Virus record (IMG/VR): IMGVR_UViG_3300037346_000668
Location: 18,936 to 82,935 of that record
Direction: 5' to 3' (one strand)
Source: a virus
Length of the DNA stretch: 64,000 bases
The translations under genes and the position numbers were made by a program. The notes below the pieces were generated by a model. It searched no databases. It was not told the DNA's origin and saw nothing but the letters and a program-made list of their open reading frames with translations. This document shows, in pieces, positions 7,645 to 15,592 of the stretch. Numbering within the stretch: position 1 is the first letter of the stretch; the number at the start of each line of letters is the position of its first letter.

Positions 7645-7846
7645 ATATGACTGTTTCTATTTTTGTTTTTGTAACCTGGATGGTTTCAAAGTCTCCTAGA
7701 GTTCCCTCCATATAAGACGCAACTTTCGTTTCAACGTCCAATACAGATTCTGCTGAAACTAGAAATTGTGATATTGTATAAACTGGATCACCATTCTTTT
7801 TAACTTCTCCCGATTCGAATCTTACTTTTGCTAAGTAGTAGCTCAT
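7613..7846 (-). CDS. DUF4494-like protein
   Basis: A 77-aa protein resembling DUF4494, a small family typical of Bacteroidota and their phages. Shared pattern: an N-terminal YYLAKVRFE, then V-x-K-N-G-D-P-x-x-x-I-S-Q-F-L-V-S-A-E-S, a helix (VLDVETKVASYM), then VTKTKIETVIYD near the end. Function unknown. It overlaps the next gene downstream by 32 bases. The match is by eye, with moderate certainty. Confidence 0.6.
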   Translation of the reverse strand: MSYYLAKVRFESGEVKKNGDPVYTISQFLVSAESVLDVETKVASYMEGTLGDFETIQVTKTKIETVIYDKERYEDSI

Positions 7847-7872
7847 GTTATGTTTTTTTTAAAAATTAATAA

Positions 7873-8052
7873 TTATGCTGTTTTGTTCTTAGAGTCCTGA
7901 ACATCCGTTCTTACTTCCTGAGCAAGAGCTTTCAATTCCTGCATAGCTTTTCTAACTCTTGTACCAGCTGCACTGTTACCTTTACTAAAGAATTTTTCAG
8001 CATCACCTTGTGTTTGCTCTAATAGAGCCTTAATTTGTTCGAATTTTTCCAT
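7873..8052 (-). CDS. Hc1/histone-H1-like DNA-binding protein of Bacteroidota type
   Basis: A 59-aa protein starting MEKFEQIKALLEQTQGDAEK, followed by FFSKGNSAAGTRVRKAMQEL, KALAQEVRTDVQDSKNKTA and a stop. It matches the short histone-H1/Hc1-like proteins common in Bacteroidota, whose hallmark is FxxKGNxAAGTRxRKxMQxLKxLAQExR. These are small, helical, basic DNA-binding proteins of the nucleoid. A phage copy could compact phage DNA, be packaged, or act on the host nucleoid. The ATG follows an A/T-rich leader with a TTGATATAATA element. It is one of the stronger indicators of the host phylum in the window. Confidence 0.85.
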   Translation of the reverse strand: MEKFEQIKALLEQTQGDAEKFFSKGNSAAGTRVRKAMQELKALAQEVRTDVQDSKNKTA

Positions 8053-8070
8053 TTTAAATTTAATTTTAAT

Positions 8071-8090
8071 TTATTATTATATCAACGATT
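8071..8090 (-). promoter_or_regulatory. Candidate promoter before the histone-like gene (variant element)
   Basis: On the minus strand TTGATATAATAATAA lies about 20 bases before the ATG at 8052. It has one base inserted relative to the TTGATATATA consensus, so confidence is lower than for the other copies. Confidence 0.35.
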
Positions 8091-8105
8091 TTTAAAAAAG
8101 TTCCC

Positions 8106-8651
8106 TTATCTGCTTATAATTAATGATTTTTCATCCGTACCGTTCTGGACTGCCCAATTTTTACCAAGTTCTGATATACAAATAGACTTCATATATTCTA
8201 TATATTCACCCTTTCCTTTATATTCAAGATTGTCCTGGAGCTCGTCATATATTCTTATCACCTTTGGATTAAGGGAAAGATAATCGAGCACACATCTGAA
8301 TATGTATTCCATTAAGCGGGAAAGCTCGTTACCATCAACCAGGAATTTACTTTCATCAGGAGATGGTATATCCTCTTTATTAATAGCGATATCCTCTATA
8401 ACCTCGTGACCTATTTGATTTATATTAAGTACACAATATGAATTTTTGGCTCCCTCTATAGCTTCATTCTCAGAATACTTCCCTATTATAAGATGGTATC
8501 CCATTTCTTCCTCCCCGTCCTCGCTATCCAATGTGAAAAAATAATGATGAACATCACTAACTTTCTTCATTAAAAAGGACGAAGTCCCAAATCCATCATT
8601 TTCATTTATCGGATTAGTAAATTGCTCAAATGATTCAATAAACTTTTTCAT
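8106..8651 (-). CDS. Hypothetical protein with capsid-targeting-like leader
   Basis: A 181-aa acidic protein, unrecognised. The N-terminus MKKFIESFEQFTNPINENDG resembles the leader of the neighbouring cargo-like proteins, with INE as the putative prohead-protease site. The body alternates beta strands (HHYFFTLDSEDG, GYHLIIGKYSE, CVLNINQIG) with a helical second half (LSRLMEYIFRCVLDYLSLNPK), reminiscent of a small alpha/beta fold. It follows the ligase-NMNAT gene with a one-base gap and is probably co-expressed with it. Confidence 0.7.
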   Translation of the reverse strand: MKKFIESFEQFTNPINENDGFGTSSFLMKKVSDVHHYFFTLDSEDGEEEMGYHLIIGKYSENEAIEGAKNSYCVLNINQIGHEVIEDIAINKEDIPSPDESKFLVDGNELSRLMEYIFRCVLDYLSLNPKVIRIYDELQDNLEYKGKGEYIEYMKSICISELGKNWAVQNGTDEKSLIISR

Positions 8652-8652
8652 T

Positions 8653-10692
8653 CTATTCTTGATTATTTTTTTCTATATTCTGAAAAATTTCACATTCGGC
8701 TATAAGATCAGAATCTACAAAAGTAAGATCTTGATTCTCTTTAATACCTGTTCCTCTCTGTGAATCTATCAATGAATTATAAACATTTGCAACCGCTTGT
8801 GGCACAAGTTTTTTAAATCCAGTATAGTCTTCAGAATCTATTTTTTTCCTAATGTCACTTCCACTGGAAGATCTCTTAGTTTGAATTATTTTTATATCAT
8901 CAGGAAAATCCCCTCCTGCTTTCTTAAGGTATTCAACTTGCTTATTATAATCCTCTATCCTATCATCACCAGCACCTATTACTTTAGGAAGAAATCCATA
9001 TTCCTTAGCCTTTCCGTAAATAGGACCAAGTAATCCCCGATTAACTATAAAATAACCAGATATTTTACCAGGATTATCTCTAACTATTCCTTCCATATAT
9101 CTCGATATTAATTTTTCATCATATGGTGATTTGCCAGATTTGTTATGTCCATGATGGACAACAGCTATTATGCTAGGAAGATCGTTTTCCTTATATAATT
9201 GATCAACCATCTTAAGGTGGCCATTATGGAAAGGCTGGAATCTACCAACTAATAAATTAACAGGCTCCAATTTTTTTACGTCATCGGAAGAGTCCTCTTT
9301 TATTTCCTTTGTCTTATCTTTCTTTGTGGTATCTATAGTTTCTAATGTTGATATAAACTCATTATAGGAATAGAACGGATCGTCAACATCATCAGAGGTG
9401 TCATCCAAATTTTCGGATTCAACTGTAACATAATCTATTTTCTTCGAGGATATATTACTTTTCTTAAAATCCATGAAAGATGGGATAGATTCGGATTCTT
9501 GTATAGCTGGCTTAATCTCCTTGGCAACAACACCCTCTATATCACTTACCACTATATTAAATTGATCTATTATACCAGCAGTTATTATTCCGCTAGCTCT
9601 TTTTCTTATTTTTCTAAATGAGTTAAGCATAAGCTTAAAAAGTGATTCATAAGAATCATCGGTATCCAAATACTTAAGTACTCTTTTATCCTTTATCATG
9701 TTCAAATTCAATCTGAACTCATCCTTTTTTAAATAATCAGGTTCCTGAAAATCAGCACCTCTATATTTATATGCGTATTCTCCAAGGAATTTAACAAAAA
9801 CGTCGGACATGAAGGAGATATATCTTTCATCGTCGCTATCACCGGCAACGTTAAATGACTCAACACCTTCCTCGAGAATATAATTCATTATATCCATTAT
9901 AGTTAGACCCAGAAAATCGCTAGGCTTTTCCTCAGATCTTTTACTATATTTCTCCTTGGCCATCTCAGTAAAAACTGGATCAACCATTTTGGATAATATT
10001 GGTTCCTTACCATTATCTTCCTCACCAAATCTAAAAACTATTCCTTCTATCGGCTTATCAAGGTCATTGTTAAGTGCACTTGTTTTTGAGGAAGGATTAA
10101 GAACACCTATTATGTACCTAACAAAGCTCTTTGTCTTATACTCAGCAACCAGCTGATCGAATGGTGTTCTTAGAAAATCCAATATTTGATTCTTCTGATC
10201 ATCAGTTAGCATGCCCTGAAATACTATAGGTGGTCTTTCGACACCCAGAAGATCCGCCCAATTATTTAATTGTTCCTGATCCTGTATTGTTGATGAGGGG
10301 CTTCCGTTTTCGTTCTTTGTATGGATATATGATAATATTAGATTATTCTTAGGTAATCTATCATAAGCAATCTCAACCGGTTGGTTGTTTGAAAAATACT
10401 CAAGACCAAATCTCCAACCCCTAGGTATATCATTAAGAATATGTGGTGGGAGTGACTCTATATAGTTTATCGGCTTTTCGTAATATTTCATAAGAGTACG
10501 ATCAACAAGAGTTATTGGGTATCTTTGATCTCTTTTATAAAAATTAAATCTACCAGTTTCAGGGTCTCTTTCAAAAACAAAAGCAGAGCCATCCATTTTT
10601 TCATTAATGGTCACATAAGAGTTAAAGAGATTATCAATAAAATCTTTACCTTTTTTGTTATAAATATCATATAAATGACTAATTCCTGCCAT
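8653..10692 (-). CDS. Covalent nucleotidyltransferase (RNA/DNA ligase-like) fused to an NMN-adenylyltransferase-like domain
   Basis: A 679-aa bifunctional-looking enzyme. Residues ~1-250 have ligase/capping-superfamily motifs: motif I EKMDGS with the adenylatable K32, a motif III-like FGLEYF, and motif IV at IEGIVFRFG. Residues ~250-470 are helical and acidic. Residues ~480-640 are a Rossmann nucleotidyltransferase of the NadM/NMNAT type: LLVGRFQPFHNGH (HxGH-type), VHHGHNKSGKSPY, GAGDDRIEDY, and SSSGSDIRKKI (the S-x-S/T-x-x-R motif). Plausible roles are RNA or DNA repair coupled to NAD chemistry, or NAD replenishment during infection. No NadV partner is in the window. It is followed by the 181-aa gene and preceded by a Pol-beta-like nucleotidyltransferase. 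Confidence 0.8.
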   Translation of the reverse strand: MAGISHLYDIYNKKGKDFIDNLFNSYVTINEKMDGSAFVFERDPETGRFNFYKRDQRYPITLVDRTLMKYYEKPINYIESLPPHILNDIPRGWRFGLEYFSNNQPVEIAYDRLPKNNLILSYIHTKNENGSPSSTIQDQEQLNNWADLLGVERPPIVFQGMLTDDQKNQILDFLRTPFDQLVAEYKTKSFVRYIIGVLNPSSKTSALNNDLDKPIEGIVFRFGEEDNGKEPILSKMVDPVFTEMAKEKYSKRSEEKPSDFLGLTIMDIMNYILEEGVESFNVAGDSDDERYISFMSDVFVKFLGEYAYKYRGADFQEPDYLKKDEFRLNLNMIKDKRVLKYLDTDDSYESLFKLMLNSFRKIRKRASGIITAGIIDQFNIVVSDIEGVVAKEIKPAIQESESIPSFMDFKKSNISSKKIDYVTVESENLDDTSDDVDDPFYSYNEFISTLETIDTTKKDKTKEIKEDSSDDVKKLEPVNLLVGRFQPFHNGHLKMVDQLYKENDLPSIIAVVHHGHNKSGKSPYDEKLISRYMEGIVRDNPGKISGYFIVNRGLLGPIYGKAKEYGFLPKVIGAGDDRIEDYNKQVEYLKKAGGDFPDDIKIIQTKRSSSGSDIRKKIDSEDYTGFKKLVPQAVANVYNSLIDSQRGTGIKENQDLTFVDSDLIAECEIFQNIEKNNQE

Positions 10693-10715
10693 AAGTAGCT
10701 TTTTTTTAATGTTTA

Positions 10716-11648
10716 TTATTGTATTCTATTAATCTCAGTAGGTATTTCTAGTCCAACCCTTTGCAAAAATTCCAAAAATCTTTCCTTTATTTCTGGTAAC
10801 TTATCACTTAATTCGAAATCTGACGACATTATTACAGAAAACAGTTGTTCAAAGGTTTTAACATCGTCTATATTATAACCAGGGCCTAGTGCAAAATTAA
10901 TAAATTCCTGAGGATTATTAGTAACAAATCTCTCACTTCCTTCTATTTTTTTAGGATTTTTCAATCTATCTTTGATTTTTCCCCTGTATGATTTTGTATG
11001 CCAATATAAACCATCACTTAAAATAAGGACTGGTGTATTATAATCTAATACCTCGCCTGTATCACCAAGCTCAATTATTTCCTTTCTTGAAGATAATATG
11101 GCTGCTAATAGCCAATTTCTATGAGCTGATTTATATTTGCTTTCCCTTATTTTGTAATTTGGTGAATAGTATATAAAATCTGCCCATTTCATATCTGATA
11201 GAGGTATAAGATCAAGCTGAACTATACCTTTATCTATATTACCATCTATTGGCCACCCAATACTAACTATATTAAGTCCCTTCAAATAATTTATTTCAGG
11301 TCGGAACCCTATAATATCACCAAGATCATTTTTTATCTTATCGTATATAAATCCAGAGCATTCCTTCATTGTTATGCCATTAGTGTCAGAATACCATTTA
11401 GCATCATAGCCAATATCAAGATCACCAGAGGTATCATCAGGATTTTCTTTTTTTCCTATACTTCCTATTATCACATATTGATCATTGATTCTCGATTGAT
11501 CTATACCAAGAATCGGAAAAAGCTTTTCTTTTATCGATAATAGGGTTCCTGGAAATTCATCCTCACGTATTCGTCTAGATGTTTTTATTGCGGATCCTCC
11601 CTCAAACAAGGCTTTAAAATTAGAAAAATTAAGGATACCATTACCCAT
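10716..11648 (-). CDS. Pol-beta superfamily nucleotidyltransferase with capsid-targeting-like leader
   Basis: A 310-aa enzyme. The catalytic signature of Pol-beta-type nucleotidyltransferases is visible: IIGSIGKK (G62-S63), then SGDLDIGYD (D76, D78), and a third acidic residue in IVQLDLIPL (D146). The family transfers nucleotides to proteins, RNA or small molecules; the target here is unknown. The N-terminus MGNGILNFSNFKALFEGG contains the F-x-N-F leader, with E followed by G as a possible cut. If that leader works as in T4 Alt, this would be an enzyme packaged in the head and injected. The stop overlaps by one base with the start region of the next gene's frame, so the two are probably translationally coupled. 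Confidence 0.78.
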   Translation of the reverse strand: MGNGILNFSNFKALFEGGSAIKTSRRIREDEFPGTLLSIKEKLFPILGIDQSRINDQYVIIGSIGKKENPDDTSGDLDIGYDAKWYSDTNGITMKECSGFIYDKIKNDLGDIIGFRPEINYLKGLNIVSIGWPIDGNIDKGIVQLDLIPLSDMKWADFIYYSPNYKIRESKYKSAHRNWLLAAILSSRKEIIELGDTGEVLDYNTPVLILSDGLYWHTKSYRGKIKDRLKNPKKIEGSERFVTNNPQEFINFALGPGYNIDDVKTFEQLFSVIMSSDFELSDKLPEIKERFLEFLQRVGLEIPTEINRIQ

Positions 11649-12199
11649 TATGCTCTCTTTTTTGTTTTTTTATAGTAGGTACCCATTATATCTTTAAGAT
11701 AATCCCTATAAATTTCTTGCTCCTTATCCTTAGGGTTCTGTGGGGTAAAATCATCACCGAAGTATTTTTTACCTCTAAGGACACCCGATTTATAAAATTC
11801 CTCAGCATCACCATCAGTAACTCTTCTATTTTCTATATGCTCACCCTCCCACTTTTTGATTATCTCATCTTTTCTTCTCTTTATCTCTTCCTTATCAAGA
11901 TCCTTCCACGATTTAGTTTCTTCGCCTGGCGAAAGAAAATCTATAAAAGCAGCAGCTCCCTTAGTAAGTCCCTTAACTGCTAAACCTATAACGCTAGAAG
12001 CACTCTTTATGGTTGACATATTAGGGTCAGCGTCTGTATAATAACTACTATATCCGCCGTCTCCAATACCTATATTATTTCCTATTCTTCTAAGCCATCT
12101 CGAGAATGAAGTTTTACCCTCCGCTTCGAGATAGTCAGAATTGCGATAGGATTCCTGAATTTTATAATTATTAAATTCATCAAAAGATTTTATTGTCAT
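11648..12199 (-). CDS. Hypothetical protein, possible virion cargo
   Basis: A 183-aa protein, unrecognised. The start MTIKSFDEFNNYKIQESYR fits the leader theme (F-x-x-F, then a glutamate). A central hydrophobic stretch (SASSVIGLAVKGLTKGAAAFIDFLS) could be an amphipathic or membrane-associated helix. The second half is a charged helix (KDLDKEEIKRRKDEIIKKWEGEHIENRR) ending in KKTKKRA. Its stop abuts the nucleotidyltransferase start. A GATATATA element lies about 12 bases upstream of its ATG, consistent with late expression of this gene and the nucleotidyltransferase. Confidence 0.65.
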   Translation of the reverse strand: MTIKSFDEFNNYKIQESYRNSDYLEAEGKTSFSRWLRRIGNNIGIGDGGYSSYYTDADPNMSTIKSASSVIGLAVKGLTKGAAAFIDFLSPGEETKSWKDLDKEEIKRRKDEIIKKWEGEHIENRRVTDGDAEEFYKSGVLRGKKYFGDDFTPQNPKDKEQEIYRDYLKDIMGTYYKKTKKRA

Positions 12200-12210
12200 T
12201 AGTCGAAAAT

Positions 12211-12230
12211 GTTTTTCTATATATCCTTAA
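12211..12230 (-). promoter_or_regulatory. Candidate phage promoter upstream of the gene at 12199
   Basis: On the minus strand TTAAGGATATATAGAAAAAC lies in the 37-base gap after uvsW and about 12 bases before the ATG. The core GATATATA matches the recurrent element; the preceding base pair differs (AG instead of T-[TA]). Confidence 0.45.
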
Positions 12231-12236
12231 TATAAA

Positions 12237-13778
12237 TTAAAGTTTAACGCTATATATTTTATATTCGAATCCTTCCTTCTTATAAATCTCTATCCTCTCG
12301 ATGCTATGTTTTGCCAAATAGCTTTTATATTTTTTGGTACTGAAGTCATCAACAAAATCTATAACATTAACCTTCTCCTTACCTTCCATCTTACGCATAC
12401 CCCTACCCAAACTTTGTTTTATTAAAATCTCACTCTTGTAGGATTCAACAAGAAATATATTATGCAAATTGTTTATTGATATACCAGTTGAGAATGTTCC
12501 GTATGTCGCAATTAGAACCTTATTAGAGCCAATCGACATTCTTCTCTTATATTCCTCTCTTAATGCCTCACTAGTGTCACCATCAACATAAAACACCTCT
12601 CTATCGCCATTTAATTCTCTCAAAAGGTTCCATATCTGTTTACCATATTCCTCTTTAACAGACTGGAATAAGACAAGTGAATTTTTTGAGGTTTTGTTTA
12701 TAAAATCAGTAACATAGTTTAATCTTTTTTTGCTTTCTATAACTAGCTTTCTCTCAAGATTGTATATCTCGTTACCTTCCACGTTATTATCACTTAATTT
12801 AAGATCAGCTAGTTTTTCCTTATATATAGGATCAAGCCAATCCATAGTAACGACCTTTATAGAAACAGGTGTAGCATATCCATTATCGAAAAGAAAACTA
12901 GGGGGTATCTCCATAACAAGGGGGCCAAGAAATTGCTGTATAGTTAAATAATCTGCAGTTCCTCTTTTAGTTAATGTTCCTGTTAATCCAAATCTCCATT
13001 TAGAGTGCATACATTGGGCAACTATCTTTTTTATCGATGTGCTATTAGTGTGATGTGCTTCATCTATAAATACACAATCCACTTCCTCGAAAAAATCAGA
13101 TTCTCTTTTAACCAAAGATTGGTATGTGCCTATTATTATATCACACCCATCCTTTATTTTACTTCCCCCTCCAATTTGCTGTATCTTAACACCATCAAGT
13201 TTATCAAGTCCATACTCCTCAAAATCATCATTACCCTGAAATACAAGATTGGAATTAGGAACGATCATAAGTATCTTTCTTACCATCCCCCTTGATTTTA
13301 AATAAGCAAATATCATAAACGATATGAGGGTTTTGCCTGATGAAGTTGCAACCTCAGAAACAGAATATCTATATCTTAGTATCTTCCATGCTGTTTCTAT
13401 CTGATAATCCCTAGGCATCTTGTCAGGATTTCCTCCTATACCTCCTTCGAAAAATTCATTAACCCACACAGTAAACTCGTCTAATTTAACATCATCAGTT
13501 ATGACTTCATTTAGGCCTTCTATATTAATATCAATTTTATACTTTTCACCTATATCTAGTAGCTCTCGCCAGAGACCTATTGGTACCTTCCAAAATCCAC
13601 CTCTCTTCTCTATAAAACATATAGATCCATCCCAGATTTTTTTCTTCACGAGAGGATGGAAAAAATGATTATGTATCTTCTGTGTCAAAGAAATTTCAAC
13701 TTGTTTTTTCTCCACCTCGTCGGCTGCTTCTAATAAAAGCATCCACTGTTGGTCGTCAGTTACTCTAAATTTTAACAT
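12237..13778 (-). CDS. uvsW: UvsW-type SF2 DNA/RNA helicase
   Basis: A 513-aa superfamily-2 helicase of the T4 UvsW type, which unwinds branched DNA and R-loops and helps switch from origin-dependent to recombination-dependent replication. The N-terminal ~115 residues form the small UvsW accessory domain. Helicase motifs: Q-motif region MPRDYQIETA, Walker A ATSSGKT (144-150), DEAH at FIDEAHH (239-242), motif III GLTGT, motif V IATYGTFSTGISI, and motif VI QSLGRGMRK. The length is close to T4 UvsW. It is followed by the cargo-like genes and preceded within nine bases by the UvsY-like gene, as in the T4 uvsW/uvsY neighbourhood. Confidence 0.93.
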   Translation of the reverse strand: MLKFRVTDDQQWMLLLEAADEVEKKQVEISLTQKIHNHFFHPLVKKKIWDGSICFIEKRGGFWKVPIGLWRELLDIGEKYKIDINIEGLNEVITDDVKLDEFTVWVNEFFEGGIGGNPDKMPRDYQIETAWKILRYRYSVSEVATSSGKTLISFMIFAYLKSRGMVRKILMIVPNSNLVFQGNDDFEEYGLDKLDGVKIQQIGGGSKIKDGCDIIIGTYQSLVKRESDFFEEVDCVFIDEAHHTNSTSIKKIVAQCMHSKWRFGLTGTLTKRGTADYLTIQQFLGPLVMEIPPSFLFDNGYATPVSIKVVTMDWLDPIYKEKLADLKLSDNNVEGNEIYNLERKLVIESKKRLNYVTDFINKTSKNSLVLFQSVKEEYGKQIWNLLRELNGDREVFYVDGDTSEALREEYKRRMSIGSNKVLIATYGTFSTGISINNLHNIFLVESYKSEILIKQSLGRGMRKMEGKEKVNVIDFVDDFSTKKYKSYLAKHSIERIEIYKKEGFEYKIYSVKL

Positions 13779-13787
13779 TATATAATT

Positions 13788-14231
13788 TTATTTTACAGTA
13801 GAACCCCTTAAGTAGTCCTCCAGTGATATTCTTTGTCTGACACCATATAACATATGATCAACAGTTTGTATTGTTTGGTCTATAAATTTTCTATGATTCT
13901 CAACAAGCTCAGTTTTTTCAGATATCTCGATTAGATCCCCTTCTATTAGAATCATTTTTTCCGTTGCCCCGTATCTGACATTCATTTGCTCTGAATACTC
14001 CCTCATTTTCCTAGCTTTATCTGACTTATATTTAGAATTAAGCTTAGACACTATACCAGCTAATTTATAGCTATATTCCAAAAGTACCTGTCTATAACTA
14101 AACATATCTACCTGTGCTTTAGCTAATGTTTTTATATCCTTCATATTAAGAGAAAGAACTTGTATCTTTTCTTTCCATTCTTCCCTCTCGGTTTCGAAAA
14201 CTTTTACGAAATCGGTTTTTTGTTCAGCCAT
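13788..14231 (-). CDS. uvsY: UvsY-like recombination mediator
   Basis: A 147-aa helical protein. The second half has the UvsY layout: SDKARKMREYSEQMNVRYGATEKMILIEGD, then a helix spaced as in T4 UvsY (EMKTVLSADKDVL followed by a helix ending in AIKSRGFAIKHIQDMR), ending with VDHMLYGVRQRISLEDYLRG here. UvsY loads the UvsX recombinase on gp32-coated single-stranded DNA. Its position directly beside uvsW, primase and gp32 supports the call. Sequence identity is low by eye, so the name rests partly on context. Confidence 0.65.
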   Translation of the reverse strand: MAEQKTDFVKVFETEREEWKEKIQVLSLNMKDIKTLAKAQVDMFSYRQVLLEYSYKLAGIVSKLNSKYKSDKARKMREYSEQMNVRYGATEKMILIEGDLIEISEKTELVENHRKFIDQTIQTVDHMLYGVRQRISLEDYLRGSTVK

Positions 14232-14232
14232 A

Positions 14233-14478
14233 TTAAAATAATTTTGGTTTGTTTTTTGTACCTCTTTTTTTAGGAAGATCTAATACTTTAATTTCATTTT
14301 TATTCTTGGGACTCTGCTTAACCTTTGGCTCATTTATCTTTGGATCCGAAAAATCCAAATTTACATGTAGATCATCGTCGCCAGAAACCACAATAGGGAA
14401 TTTTATTTTGGACTCTTGATTTCTACTTATCTCGCTTTCCCAGTCCTCTATTAGATTTTGTTGATCAATCTTAGTCAT
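14233..14478 (-). CDS. Hypothetical small protein in the replication operon
   Basis: An 81-aa protein starting MTKIDQQNLIEDWESEIS. I chose the ATG at 14478, where ATGACTAA overlaps the primase stop by eight bases, over an upstream in-frame start inside the primase gene. The composition is acidic then basic, ending VLDLPKKRGTKNKPKLF. No family recognised. Location between primase and the UvsY-like mediator suggests a small replication or recombination accessory; in T4, small helper proteins occupy comparable places, but I see no direct match. Confidence 0.6.
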   Translation of the reverse strand: MTKIDQQNLIEDWESEISRNQESKIKFPIVVSGDDDLHVNLDFSDPKINEPKVKQSPKNKNEIKVLDLPKKRGTKNKPKLF

Positions 14479-15535
14479 TAATAAAATATCTGAGGTCAAG
14501 TACATCATTTGTAAAATAATTATCAAGTCTTTTAACTTTCTTTCCTGTTGCTCTTAGATGTATAACGAGATCATTCAAATCCCATTTCCTATTCTTTGTT
14601 ATTCCGTTATCCTCCAGAAATTTACCCCAATTAAAAACAGTTTCGCCCTTACTTAATAAATCCATACTCTTTCCAATTCCTGCTTTATCCCAGTCATAAA
14701 AATATTTCTTATTCTCCACATCAAATGGAAATCTATTTTCTAGTGAACAGAGACCAACGGAATTTGGCCAAAAAAATGAATCCATGGGCCCTTCAAAAAC
14801 GGTTATATCATTAGAGAAATCAAGATTACCAATTCCAAAAACATTTGATATCGGATCCACATCCCTAGCTCTATCAAGGAATTCTTGATCCTTAACGTTA
14901 AGCAGCTTCTCGTATATTCCACTAAGTTTATACGTTAGGTATTTTGAACTACCCTTTATTGATTGCATATTTCTAACCTGCAATCCAATTATTTTCTCAT
15001 CCGGAGTTAGATTAAATAAGAAAAGCCTCTCCTTTTTTGGATCCCATGCAAACTTTATATCAGGTTTTTGATGTCTCCTTGTTACATATCTATGTATGGA
15101 AGAACCAAACACCTCCTGCAATCTGAGCTTCTGCATAAAATCAGATCTTAATATAAGCAGATCACTTATATCATTATCAAAAAAATAGCTTATATCTATT
15201 TTACCTATTGCAGATCTTCTCTTTGTTTTATTTGTATCTATTATTGATCTTAATTCCTCCCTTTCGTCTCCATTGAACTTTCCATAAACTGAAAAATCTC
15301 TGAAAAATGAAATTGAATCCTTATAGATACCACATCCACCATTGTAACATTTGTATGCTAGAGTATCCATATAGAAGTTACCCCTTTTTTTTCTAGCGTC
15401 ATTCGAATCTCCACAATAAGGACACGAGAAATTCAAACGATTACCCGCTTTATAAACTATTTGTTTATTAGGGTCTCTAGCAAATTCCTTTGCTAATACC
15501 TCTCTTACTGTTCTTTCGATTTTTTCTAGCTGCAT
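14471..15535 (-). CDS. DNA primase (gp61/DnaG-like)
   Basis: A 354-aa primase that makes RNA primers for lagging-strand synthesis. The N-terminal zinc-binding domain has C38-x2-C41 and C63-x4-C68 (CPYCGDS and CYNGGCG), as in phage primases. The RNA polymerase/TOPRIM part shows ITVFEGPMDSFF (E248) and YFYDWDKAG (D281, D283), the metal-binding acidic residues. The length matches T4 gp61 (about 340 aa). No helicase domain is fused, so a separate replicative helicase (gp41-like) should be elsewhere. It follows the gp32 terminator and overlaps the next small gene by eight bases. Confidence 0.92.
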   Translation of the reverse strand: MQLEKIERTVREVLAKEFARDPNKQIVYKAGNRLNFSCPYCGDSNDARKKRGNFYMDTLAYKCYNGGCGIYKDSISFFRDFSVYGKFNGDEREELRSIIDTNKTKRRSAIGKIDISYFFDNDISDLLILRSDFMQKLRLQEVFGSSIHRYVTRRHQKPDIKFAWDPKKERLFLFNLTPDEKIIGLQVRNMQSIKGSSKYLTYKLSGIYEKLLNVKDQEFLDRARDVDPISNVFGIGNLDFSNDITVFEGPMDSFFWPNSVGLCSLENRFPFDVENKKYFYDWDKAGIGKSMDLLSKGETVFNWGKFLEDNGITKNRKWDLNDLVIHLRATGKKVKRLDNYFTNDVLDLRYFIND

Positions 15536-15548
15536 CTTTATATAATAA

Positions 15549-15581
15549 AAAAGGACAACCCTTCTAAGGAGATGTCCCTTT
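15549..15581 (-). terminator. Intrinsic terminator after the gp32 gene
   Basis: On the minus strand a 9-bp stem (AAAGGGACA with TGTCCTTTT, one G-T wobble) encloses a loop that itself contains CCTT/AAGG. It is followed by a T-rich stretch (TTTTTTATT). It lies 12 bases after the gp32 stop and before the primase start, so abundant gp32 transcripts can end here, as in T4. Confidence 0.75.
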
Positions 15582-15592
15582 ATTTTTAATTA

